In this document: one piece after another, positions 1 to 6,170 of the stretch
Position numbering within the stretch: the stretch's first letter is position 1
How the letters are laid out: the number at the start of each line of letters is the position of its first letter
From: Chloroflexota bacterium
Lineage (GTDB): Bacteria > Chloroflexota > Dehalococcoidia > UBA3495
Direction: 5' to 3'
DNA length: 6,170 bases
NCBI GenBank assembly: GCA_022576105.1
Contig: JACZRM010000110.1
Span: 1 to 6,170, forward strand
Notes under the pieces: generated by a model
Told to the model about the DNA's origin: nothing
Database searches by the model: none
What the model saw: only the letters and a program-made list of their open reading frames with translations
Made by a program: the position numbers and the translations under genes

Positions 1-1724
1 CGCACCGCGACCTCGGCCAGCGCGGCAGCTACGGCCGTCTGGGCCACGCCCTGAGCCAGCCGGTTGATGGCCGCAGCGGACTCTGCGAGCTGGCCGCAGA
101 CCCGGCGGTACAGGTCACGCTCCATCTCTTCAATGCGTTCCCGGGCATTGAGCACCATGGACTCGTATTCCTTCAACTGGGGAATGATGTACCGCTCACC
201 GTTGGTCAGGGTCTGACGCCGAATGTAATCCTCGGGCACCTGCGCCAGATTGGACTTGGTGACTTCAATGTAATAGCCGAAGACCTGGTTGTAGCCGACT
301 TTCAGGTTTTTGATGCCGGTGCGCTCCCGTTCCTGCTGCTCCAGACCGGCAATGAAACGTCGGGCGTCGCTGGAGGCGAGTTTCAGCTGGTCGAACTCGG
401 CGGAAAACCCCGGCCGCAGGACACCTCCCTCGCCCACGTTGCCGGAAGGCTCCGGCGCAATGGCATCCTCAATGAGACTAACCACTTCCGGTATCGCCAC
501 CAATTGCTGGCTCAGCCAGGCCAATGCTGGAACATCATCCCGATTCAGGTATCCTGACAATTCGCCGGCAGCTTCGATGCCGCTTTTCAGCGCCCGCAAT
601 TCCCGGGGCGCAACAGTTCCAGCTTGTATCCGGCCGCAGATGCGTTCCAGATCGGTGATCCTGGACAGTGCCGCCAAACTCTGGCCTCGGCGAAATCCAT
701 CGGAGTAAAAAAACTCAACCGCGTCCAGACGACGTTCCAATTCCACCAGGTCCAGCAGCGGCTGACCCAACCACCTCCGCAGCAACCGGCCGCCCATGGG
801 CGTCCTGGTCAGGTCCAGGGTTGCCAGCAGAGACATCTGGTCACCGCCCCAGCGCCCGGCCTGAAATAGCTCCAAATTCTTGCGGGTCTGGGCATCCAGA
901 ATCATGTAGCTGGCGGTGGAGTAAGTAATCAACTGCCCCAGCTGAGGCTTGGTGGTCTTGTAGGTCTGGCCCAGGTAGTCCAGGATGGCCCCGGCCGCCC
1001 GCACCGCCAGAGGAAGTTCCGCACAGCCGAAGGACTCTAGAGACAAGACTCCGTAGTAGTCCAGGAGCGCTTGCTGAGAGTTTCCCAGATGGAAGGAGGA
1101 ATCGTCCAGGTAGGTTAAATTGTGGCGGCCGTTGGCCCGCTGGCTTGGCGGGGATTGAGGCGACTCAACATCTGAGGATTCCGAATCTAATATGTCCGGA
1201 TCCAACCCTTTCGGCAGCAGCAGTTCAGCCGGTGCGATGCGCTCCAACTCCAGGTCCAGTCCCTCGACCGGAAGCTGCGTAGCAGCGAATTCGCCGGTGG
1301 TTATGTCAACATAGGCCAGTCCGGCCGATCCACCTTCCTGGACGACCGCCGCCAGGTAGTTATTGGCCCTCTGCTCCAACAGTCCCGACTCAACAACCGT
1401 CCCGGGAGTGACCACCCGAACTACCCCGCGCTCCACCAAACCTTTGGAGGCCGCTGGGTCGGTGAGTTGCTCGCAAATGGCTACCTTGTGCCCTTTTTTG
1501 ATTAGCTTGGCCAGGTAGGTTTCCAGGGCATGAACCGGCACTCCAGCCAGGGGTACCCTCAGGTTCTTGCCCATGCTCCGGGAAGTGAGAGTGATTTCCA
1601 GGTCTCTAGCCGCCACTTTGGCGTCTTCGTCAAAGGTTTCATAGAAGTCGCCCATGCGGAAGAGGAGGATCGAGTCGGGGTAGGAATGTTTAATTTTCAG
1701 GTACTGGCGTCGTACGGGAGTCAC
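1..1724 (-). CDS. mutS: DNA mismatch repair protein MutS, N-terminal 574 residues (3' end beyond window)
   Basis: MutS recognises base mismatches and small loops in DNA and recruits MutL to start mismatch repair. The reading frame is open from 1724 to the window edge without a stop. Residues 25-31 read GDFYETF and contain the Phe-x-Glu mismatch-contact motif (F27, E29). Other family signatures are MILD at 274-277, RTPMGGRLLRRWL at 307-319 in the core, and the clamp-adjacent VGYNQVFGYYIEVTKS at 476-491. The Walker ATPase and C-terminal dimerisation regions, roughly the last third of a usual 850-900 residue protein, lie outside the window. I chose the GTG at 1724 because it gives the family N-terminus (T-P-V-R-R-Q-Y-L) and has a GAGTGG-like Shine-Dalgarno upstream. 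An in-frame TTG at 1739 is possible, and an in-frame stop just above it rules out longer forms. A Ser/Pro/acidic stretch at 180-195 interrupts the connector domain. The gene lies downstream of a terminator, so it is probably its own transcription unit. Confidence 0.97.
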   Translation of the reverse strand, partial: MTPVRRQYLKIKHSYPDSILLFRMGDFYETFDEDAKVAARDLEITLTSRSMGKNLRVPLAGVPVHALETYLAKLIKKGHKVAICEQLTDPAASKGLVERGVVRVVTPGTVVESGLLEQRANNYLAAVVQEGGSAGLAYVDITTGEFAATQLPVEGLDLELERIAPAELLLPKGLDPDILDSESSDVESPQSPPSQRANGRHNLTYLDDSSFHLGNSQQALLDYYGVLSLESFGCAELPLAVRAAGAILDYLGQTYKTTKPQLGQLITYSTASYMILDAQTRKNLELFQAGRWGGDQMSLLATLDLTRTPMGGRLLRRWLGQPLLDLVELERRLDAVEFFYSDGFRRGQSLAALSRITDLERICGRIQAGTVAPRELRALKSGIEAAGELSGYLNRDDVPALAWLSQQLVAIPEVVSLIEDAIAPEPSGNVGEGGVLRPGFSAEFDQLKLASSDARRFIAGLEQQERERTGIKNLKVGYNQVFGYYIEVTKSNLAQVPEDYIRRQTLTNGERYIIPQLKEYESMVLNARERIEEMERDLYRRVCGQLAESAAAINRLAQGVAQTAVAAALAEVAV

Positions 1725-1753
1725 AGCAACACCACTCAATGCAAATCACCGCC

Positions 1754-1759
1754 ATTCTA
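1754..1759 (-). promoter_or_regulatory. Possible -10 element for mutS
   Basis: The minus strand reads TAGAAT here, one mismatch from the TATAAT consensus. It lies between the terminator of the upstream group and the mutS start, about 30 nt before the GTG at 1724. That would give a short leader and favours the GTG over the TTG at 1739. I see no good -35 hexamer at the expected distance, so this is a weak call based mainly on position. Confidence 0.25.
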
Positions 1760-1800
1760 CTCCACATGGGGCACGGCACGAAACCGCCAGCGGGAAACTA

Positions 1801-1838
1801 AAGCAAAAAGTAAGGGACGCGAACTGTCGTGTCCCTTA
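1801..1838 (-). terminator. Rho-independent terminator after the fpr-like gene
   Basis: Positions 1811-1838 form a hairpin on the minus strand. The 12-bp stem, TAAGGGACACGA pairing with TCGCGTCCCTTA, contains one G-U wobble and has a 4-nt loop. It is followed at once by CTTTTTGCTT (1810-1801). The hairpin starts 30 nt after the TAA of the reductase gene. It therefore most likely ends the redox gene group and separates it from mutS. Confidence 0.82.
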
Positions 1839-1868
1839 ATCCCTCAATTATCCAGCACTGCGGTGGGC

Positions 1869-2621
1869 TTATTCCTTCCAGAAGCGCTCTTCGATGAAGT
1901 TCCACCCATCCGGGGCGACCTTCTCTTTAACATCGGCGATCATACCGGGGTGGCCGCAAGCGTAGATCATAGTGTCGTCCTTGGGCAGCTTGAACTTGGT
2001 CAAATACTCCTCAAAGATGGCGTTGACCCTGCCCCTGGCGCCGGCCCAACCCTGATTCCGCGCTTCATCGGGGCGGCTGACCGTGCCGACAAATTTAATG
2101 CAATCAGGATGCTTGGCCGCCAGCTGGGACAATTCCTGGTCGTAGGTCAGTTCGTCCTGGTAGCTGGCTCCCAAAATTACATAGAAATAATGCCCTTGGC
2201 CGCCCTGGTGCAAATACTGCCGGATCATGCTAATGGTAGGAGCCACGCCGGTCACGGTGGACAGCAGGAAGTGGTGATGAAACTTCTCCTTCATCACGAA
2301 CAGTCCTTTGCCTCTGGGTCGTATCGACATGGTATCGCCGACTTCAAGTCGCCATATCTTGGGAGTCAACCCTCCCTCGGGCACCAGTTCCACGAAGATT
2401 TCCAACAAACTTTCGTAGGGGGCCGACACAATGGAGTAGGCCCGCTCCACTCCTTCTTGGCCCAGGGTGCAATACTGTCCTGCCTTGAAGTCGAAAACAC
2501 CACCCTCCGGTTCCAGCTTGATAATCATCAAGTCTTCGGTGATGTCTATCCGTTCCACCAATTTGGCCTTAGGCAAACTAGCCAGTTTTCCTGCCGCCGG
2601 TGCTACTTTGAGATTGGTCAT
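1869..2621 (-). CDS. fpr: Ferredoxin--NADP+ reductase-like FAD/NAD(P)-binding oxidoreductase
   Basis: This is a 250-residue cytoplasmic flavoprotein of the ferredoxin-NADP+ reductase superfamily, whose members pass electrons between NAD(P)H and ferredoxin or flavodoxin through FAD. The N-terminal barrel carries the FAD motif R-A-Y-S at 60-63 followed by I-V-S-A-P. The nucleotide-binding half has T-V-T-G-V-A-P at 122-128 and A-C-G-H-P-G-M at 221-227. The C-terminus E-E-R-F-W-K-E places an aromatic near the end, as in bacterial Fpr proteins. R183 (in V-S-R) and R198 (in G-R-V) sit where Fpr enzymes contact the NADPH 2'-phosphate, so NADPH use is inferred. The first glycine of the usual G-x-G-x-A-P loop is V123. 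There is no ferredoxin domain or PyrK-type cysteine tail. The ATG at 2621 has a purine-rich AGAGAG upstream. The gene follows the large iron-sulfur subunit by 178 bp with no terminator between, so co-transcription is likely. Its physiological partner cannot be told from sequence. Confidence 0.85.
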   Translation of the reverse strand: MTNLKVAPAAGKLASLPKAKLVERIDITEDLMIIKLEPEGGVFDFKAGQYCTLGQEGVERAYSIVSAPYESLLEIFVELVPEGGLTPKIWRLEVGDTMSIRPRGKGLFVMKEKFHHHFLLSTVTGVAPTISMIRQYLHQGGQGHYFYVILGASYQDELTYDQELSQLAAKHPDCIKFVGTVSRPDEARNQGWAGARGRVNAIFEEYLTKFKLPKDDTMIYACGHPGMIADVKEKVAPDGWNFIEERFWKE

Positions 2622-2651
2622 TTAACTCTCTATTTCCCTGAAATTTCTACG

Positions 2652-2692
2652 TCGGTCTGGGTTTGACGGATTCGCGATTCATATCAGACCGA
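2652..2692. repeat. 8-bp inverted repeat upstream of the fpr-like gene
   Basis: TCGGTCTG at 2652-2659 is perfectly complementary to CAGACCGA at 2685-2692, with 25 nt between. The dyad lies 31-71 bp upstream of the reductase ATG, in the 178-bp gap between the two redox genes. No T-run follows it on the minus strand, so it is not an intrinsic terminator. It could be a regulator's operator or an mRNA leader hairpin. With so long a loop, chance is not excluded. I find no convincing promoter elsewhere in this gap. Confidence 0.35.
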
Positions 2693-2799
2693 GTCCAATG
2701 GGTTAGATACACCTAATATGCTGGCAGACGGTTTGCTAGAAATCCAGGGCGTGAACACCCATTATGATCGCACTCTTCAAAATTCTCGGCCAAGCAGGG

Positions 2800-5652
2800 T
2801 CAAGAACCGTCAGAAACGACCAGTTTGGAAATTCTGGCCGGCAGTATGTCCAGGCCCGGCACTCTGGACATCGGTTCCTTCTCCTGGCTAACCTGCAAAT
2901 CCACGGCCAGCTGGGCAAATAGCCTGGTGATGCCAATCATTCCCGGAGGAATGGTATCATCCAGACGCGCCAGGCCGGCATGAGTGCCTTGTGGGGTATT
3001 TACTTGTACCGCGTCTCCTTCGCCAATTAGTTCGTTGCTGGCGTAACTCGGGTGCAAACGCACCAGTTCATCCCGGACCAATCGGTTTAATTTTCCCCGT
3101 GATTTTGTCTTTTCAATGGTCGCTTCCTGGTCGGACTGCAACAACACCCGACCGGGCACCAGCCAGCCCGAATAGTCCGGGTCTTGGTGCGGTTCCGGAG
3201 CGCTGAATTCCGGGGTAACCGGATTCGCTTTGCCATTGGGGAATCCGTCCTGGTACAACACCGGCGTGGGGGCGGTCCGGCTGGCGGTGCATGGCCACTG
3301 GATGCCGCGATGCTCTTGGCTGGAGTAGAGCAGTTGGGTCGGCTGAGGGCTGTCCAGCCCGCTTCTAAAAACAGTGGATACCTGAGCATCGATCAGCTGA
3401 TACGACACGCCAGAGTAGATCGGGCTGATCGAAGCTATCTCGTCCATGACCTCCGACGGCGAAGCATGGTCGAAACCAATGGCCCCCATGCGGCGCGCGA
3501 TCTCAGCAATTACCCACTGCTCAGGCTTGGCCTCGGCGGCGCGGGGCGGCATGCCTTGCTGGACGTGTTGAATCCTGCGCTCCAGATTGGTATAGGTGCC
3601 TTCCTTTTCCGCGAAAGTAGTCCTGGGTAGAACCACCTGGGCATTCTCTGACAACTGTCCCAAGAAGCTGTCATGCACCACCAGGAAGTCCAGCTGCTGC
3701 AGAGCGGCATAGCCGTCTCCCAAGCGGCCATTGTCAAAGTTTGGGCTGTCGCCAATCACCAGCATCGCCTTGACCTGGCCCTCGCGGGCTGCAGCCACCG
3801 CACCGGCGACGCCCAGACCCCGGTTGGTTGGCAAGGTACAATTCCAGCCCGTCTCTACGGCCTGCACCGCGGTGTCGTCTCGCCAGGATCGATTGCCGGG
3901 CAGTCGGTTGGGGGCGCAGCCCACGTCCCAGGCTCCCTGCTCGTTCATGCCGGAACGCATGGGGAAAACGCCCCCGCCGGGCTGGCCCACCTCGCCGGTC
4001 AGCAATGCCAGGTTGGCCAGCGCCAGGACACAGTCTCGCTGCAGGTCTTGAGGGATATTGTCCAGAGCATAGACCACCGCGCTGGACTCCGATTGAGCGA
4101 ACATTCTGGCCGCTTCAGCAATGGTGTCTTGGGAGACATGAGTGAGCCGCTCAACATAGGCCATATCCACCGAATGCAGCGCATAATACAAAGTCGTTGG
4201 GTCTTCGCAGTTCTCTTCAATCCATTCGGTCTTTTCCAGGTTCTGGTCGATCAGCGATTTGAGTATTCCCCCCAGCAGGAGTAACTCGGTGCCCGGTAGT
4301 GGTCGTAACCACAACGTCGCGTATCGGGTCAGTTCAACTTCACGGGGGTCGATTACTATGAGCTTAGCGCCCTTTCTGGTGGCCTTTTTGATCGGCACCC
4401 CAACCACGTTTTGTTCTTCCGTCAAGTTGGTATTGAACGCCAGAATGCAGCCCGACCGCTCAATCTCCCAAATGGAGTTGGTCGCGGCGGCATATCCAAA
4501 AGATCGTTCCAGCCCCAAGGTCAGCTCGGGTTGAATGTCGGAGGTCTGAACGACGTTGTTGGTGTTCATTACCGATCTGGCGAATTTTTGGGCCAGGTAC
4601 AACTCCTCATTGGTGCTGTTAGAGGCTGCCAGCAGCGCGAAGGAATCTCCCTTGAACTCCCCAAACCGGGTGGCGATCAAGTCCAGCGCCTCATCCCAGG
4701 TCGCCGGTTCCAACCGACCGTTGCGACGCACCAGAGGGTGCTCCAACCGGTCCGGATCGTTGAGAAACTGGAGGCCGAACTTGCCCTTGAAACAGGCCTG
4801 CCCGTGGTTGGATGGAGAATTCAATTCCGGCACCGCCCGAATCATCTGACCCTGGGCGTTGAATTCAAGATTCAACTGGCACCCCACCGGGCAGTGCGGA
4901 CAGATCGTGCGCTCGATGCGACGGGCCTTCTCCCACTTGTAGTCTCTTTCGACCAATGCGCCAACCGGGCACACGTCGATACAGGCCCCGCAGAATTCGC
5001 AGCCCGATTCCAGCAAAGAGAGGCCGAAGGATGTACCCACCAGAGCCTTGCCAGAGTGTTCAGTGAAGCAGATGGCCGAATCACCCCTCACTTCTTCGCA
5101 GACGCGCACGCAGCGACCGCAGGTAATGCAAAGGTTCATGTCACGGTCGTAAAAGGGATCGGAAACTTCCAGCGGTATCTGTCGGTACTTGTACTCCAGG
5201 GGAGATTCCAGTTCCATTCCCAAGTACCGCACCGTATCTTTGAATTCGCAACGTTCGTTCTTGGGGCAGGTAACGCATCGGTCGTTCACCGACACGTTCC
5301 GCAGGCAAACGTCGTTGGGGCCGCAAATATCGACGCGATGACAGGTCAGACAACCGTTGGGATGCTCGGCAATTAGCATTTCCATCACCGAGCGGCGCAG
5401 ATCATTGACGTCCTGGGACTCATTGCGGATTTTCATTCCATCCTGCACCGGCAGCGTGCAGGACGCCGGAAAGCCCCGGCCTCCCTCCACCGCGACCACG
5501 CACATACGGCAAGCGGCGAAGGGCTCCATTCCCGGGTGATAACACAGATATGGAATGTAAATTCCGGCGGCGATAGCCGCTTCCAGCACCGTTTTGCCGG
5601 GCGGGGTCTTGATGTCCAAGCCATCAATTGTGATGGTAATTTCGTCTGCCAT
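2800..5652 (-). CDS. FdsA/NuoG-like iron-sulfur molybdopterin-fold subunit, formate dehydrogenase alpha family, lacking the catalytic Cys/Sec
   Basis: This 950-residue protein has the layout and length of the alpha subunit of soluble NAD-dependent formate dehydrogenases (FdsA type). Residues 1-75 form a [2Fe-2S] domain (C37, C48, C51, C65). A His-Cys3 [4Fe-4S] site follows (H97, C101, C104, C110), then extra cysteines C116, C126, C129 and C135. The double [4Fe-4S] ferredoxin domain uses C175/178/181/185 and C218/221/224/228. The molybdopterin domain opens with a [4Fe-4S] motif (C251, C254, C258, C287). The C-terminal dinucleotide-binding domain spans about 826-950. FDH-like features persist: A-L-L-T-G at 549-553, P-M-R with N-E-Q-G-A at 564-574 (R566 matches the active-site Arg), G-D-S-P-N at 634-638 and V-L-P-R-T at 674-678. 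Residues 367-381, where FDHs have L-C/U-H, have neither Cys/Sec nor His. Formate oxidation is therefore doubtful. The protein may be a NuoG-like electron conduit or act on another substrate. The ATG at 5652 begins the domain directly and has AGGAGG before it. It follows the NuoF-type gene by 62 bp and would accept or deliver its electrons there. Confidence 0.93.
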   Translation of the reverse strand: MADEITITIDGLDIKTPPGKTVLEAAIAAGIYIPYLCYHPGMEPFAACRMCVVAVEGGRGFPASCTLPVQDGMKIRNESQDVNDLRRSVMEMLIAEHPNGCLTCHRVDICGPNDVCLRNVSVNDRCVTCPKNERCEFKDTVRYLGMELESPLEYKYRQIPLEVSDPFYDRDMNLCITCGRCVRVCEEVRGDSAICFTEHSGKALVGTSFGLSLLESGCEFCGACIDVCPVGALVERDYKWEKARRIERTICPHCPVGCQLNLEFNAQGQMIRAVPELNSPSNHGQACFKGKFGLQFLNDPDRLEHPLVRRNGRLEPATWDEALDLIATRFGEFKGDSFALLAASNSTNEELYLAQKFARSVMNTNNVVQTSDIQPELTLGLERSFGYAAATNSIWEIERSGCILAFNTNLTEEQNVVGVPIKKATRKGAKLIVIDPREVELTRYATLWLRPLPGTELLLLGGILKSLIDQNLEKTEWIEENCEDPTTLYYALHSVDMAYVERLTHVSQDTIAEAARMFAQSESSAVVYALDNIPQDLQRDCVLALANLALLTGEVGQPGGGVFPMRSGMNEQGAWDVGCAPNRLPGNRSWRDDTAVQAVETGWNCTLPTNRGLGVAGAVAAAREGQVKAMLVIGDSPNFDNGRLGDGYAALQQLDFLVVHDSFLGQLSENAQVVLPRTTFAEKEGTYTNLERRIQHVQQGMPPRAAEAKPEQWVIAEIARRMGAIGFDHASPSEVMDEIASISPIYSGVSYQLIDAQVSTVFRSGLDSPQPTQLLYSSQEHRGIQWPCTASRTAPTPVLYQDGFPNGKANPVTPEFSAPEPHQDPDYSGWLVPGRVLLQSDQEATIEKTKSRGKLNRLVRDELVRLHPSYASNELIGEGDAVQVNTPQGTHAGLARLDDTIPPGMIGITRLFAQLAVDLQVSQEKEPMSRVPGLDILPARISKLVVSDGS

Positions 5653-5660
5653 ACCCTCCT
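5653..5660 (-). promoter_or_regulatory. Shine-Dalgarno sequence that sets the start of the large subunit
   Basis: The minus strand reads AGGAGGGT directly before the ATG at 5652, a full AGGAGG match to the 16S anti-Shine-Dalgarno. The spacer of 2 nt after AGGAGG is shorter than usual. It nevertheless supports this ATG over the 40-codon in-frame extension up to 5772, which would overlap the upstream gene and has no family resemblance. Confidence 0.6.
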
Positions 5661-5669
5661 GCCTTATCC

Positions 5670-5688
5670 CAACGGCAGTGCGCCGTTG
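5670..5688 (-). other. Small hairpin in the intergenic leader
   Basis: CAACGGC at 5670-5676 pairs perfectly with GCCGTTG at 5682-5688 around a 5-nt loop. It lies in the 62-bp gap between the two subunit genes, just upstream of the Shine-Dalgarno. No T-run follows, so it is not an intrinsic terminator. It may be an mRNA structure that affects processing or the relative amounts of the two subunits, but nothing in the sequence proves a function. Confidence 0.35.
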
Positions 5689-5714
5689 ATCTACTGTCCG
5701 TCTATTCCTATCGT

Positions 5715-6170
5715 CTATCGCCGGGTCGTCTGAGGCGAATATTTGACTTCGGCGCATGAACCGGTGGGACAACGCCGCTCGATGATGTGCGCCTCAAATT
5801 CCGGGCCAAAGAACTTGATGGCCGATGATACCGGGTTGAATCCCAATTGACCGTGGCCGCACAGGGAACCCGCCTGCATGTTGAGCCCGATATTCCGCAT
5901 CAGGTCCAGGTCGTTCGGTTCCCCTTCCAGACGGCAGATGCGCTCCAAAATTTCCAACAGGTGGCTCATACCCATGCGGCAAGGGAAACATTTACCACAC
6001 GACTCGTACTGGCAAAAGGCAATCAGCGCCCGGGTCAAGTCGACAATGCAGGTATCCTCGTCGGCGGCAATTATGCCTCCCGAACCCAGGATGGCGCCGG
6101 CGTCCCGAAATACCTCAAAGTCCAGCGCCAGGTCGACATTATCAACACCGAGCACTCCCCCCAGCGGTCC
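5715..6170 (-). CDS. nuoF: NuoF/HydB/FdsB-type NADH-binding flavoprotein subunit, C-terminal 151 residues (5' end beyond window)
   Basis: This subunit normally binds FMN and NAD(H) and hands electrons to a [4Fe-4S] cluster, in complex I (NuoF), NAD-dependent formate dehydrogenase (FdsB) or multimeric hydrogenases (HydB/HndC). The visible part begins at the G-P-x-G-G motif. It continues with A-I-L-G-S-G-G-I-I and D-E-D-T-C, then the cluster-binding E-S-C-G-K-C-F-P-C-R (C58, C61 and C64 of the fragment) and the fourth ligand C104 in S-L-C-G-H-G-Q. The FMN and NADH loops lie off the right edge. The tail H-I-I-E-R-R-C-P-T-G-S-C resembles the C-P-A-G-x-C segment of HydB/HndC/Fds-type subunits more than standard complex I NuoF. 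It stops at a TAG 12 codons later, without the extra ferredoxin domain of HydB. The fragment is open to the window edge. A NuoE-type thioredoxin-fold [2Fe-2S] partner would be expected upstream but cannot be seen. The neighbouring large subunit is its obvious electron partner. Confidence 0.94.
   Translation of the reverse strand, partial: GPLGGVLGVDNVDLALDFEVFRDAGAILGSGGIIAADEDTCIVDLTRALIAFCQYESCGKCFPCRMGMSHLLEILERICRLEGEPNDLDLMRNIGLNMQAGSLCGHGQLGFNPVSSAIKFFGPEFEAHIIERRCPTGSCAEVKYSPQTTRR

Noticed and set aside
310..928. Several overlapping plus-strand open frames
   Set aside because: They lie antisense to the MutS core domain, which reads without interruption on the minus strand with conserved motifs.
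1530..2666. Plus-strand open frame of 378 codons
   Set aside because: It runs antisense across the mutS start, the terminator and the whole reductase gene, and has no recognisable domain. The minus-strand proteins in the same region carry clear family motifs.
2693..2799. Terminator or promoter just after the large subunit gene
   Set aside because: There is no stem followed by a T-run on the minus strand. CATAAT- and TATTAG-like hexamers occur but lack a suitable -35 element at normal spacing.
2736..2936. Minus-strand 66-codon open frame spanning the end of the large subunit gene
   Set aside because: It overlaps the conserved C-terminus of the large subunit out of frame and resembles no family.
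3673..4284. Plus-strand open frame of 203 codons
   Set aside because: It is antisense to the molybdopterin domain of the large subunit and shows no motif of its own.
4510..4560. In-frame UGA selenocysteine or frameshift as the reason for the missing catalytic residue
   Set aside because: I read this stretch codon by codon. It has no TGA in frame, and the conserved sequence on both sides stays in the same frame.
4411..5376. Plus-strand open frame of 321 codons
   Set aside because: It lies antisense within the large iron-sulfur subunit, whose cysteine motifs are unmistakable. It has no family resemblance and is a shadow frame.
2800..5652. Complex I NuoG in a standard nuo operon
   Set aside because: The FDH-type sequence blocks, the HydB-like partner tail, and a reductase gene plus terminator in place of nuoH/nuoI argue for an FDH/hydrogenase-type soluble complex, although distant kinship with NuoG is real.
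5653..5772. 40-codon N-terminal extension of the large subunit
   Set aside because: The extension overlaps the end of the NuoF-type gene, is rich in Arg and Asp without domain resemblance, and ignores the strong AGGAGG before the ATG at 5652.

Overview
All four protein genes in this window lie on the minus strand. Base composition is moderately GC-rich by eye. The protein sequences look most like those of the Chloroflexota, perhaps the Dehalococcoidia or a related lineage. That placement is inferred from family resemblance, such as the MutS N-terminus and the style of the redox proteins, and was not tested by any search.

In transcription order (right to left), the window opens inside a NuoF/HydB/FdsB-type flavoprotein subunit, of which 151 C-terminal residues are visible (5715-6170). 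After a 62-bp gap holding a small hairpin and a strong Shine-Dalgarno sequence comes a 950-residue iron-sulfur/molybdopterin-fold subunit (2800-5652). It has the domain order of the alpha subunit of NAD-dependent formate dehydrogenase (FdsA type). A 178-bp gap with an 8-bp dyad follows, then a ferredoxin-NADP+ reductase-like flavoprotein (1869-2621). A convincing rho-independent terminator (1801-1838) closes this group. Beyond it is mutS (start about 1724, running off the left edge), which is probably transcribed separately.

The flavoprotein subunit would exchange electrons with NAD(H) through FMN and one [4Fe-4S] cluster. The large subunit carries one [2Fe-2S] cluster and at least four [4Fe-4S] clusters leading to a molybdopterin-oxidoreductase fold. 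The Fpr-like protein could connect a ferredoxin pool to NADP(H). Membrane-arm complex I genes do not follow the large subunit, so this is probably a soluble electron-transfer complex and not complex I.

Two features of the large subunit stand out. The segment that should hold the catalytic Cys/Sec-His pair of formate dehydrogenases has neither residue, although the rest of the fold, including an active-site arginine, is retained. In addition, the His-Cys3 cluster region is expanded with four more cysteines. The complex may therefore have lost formate chemistry, or act on another substrate, while keeping its electron wire.
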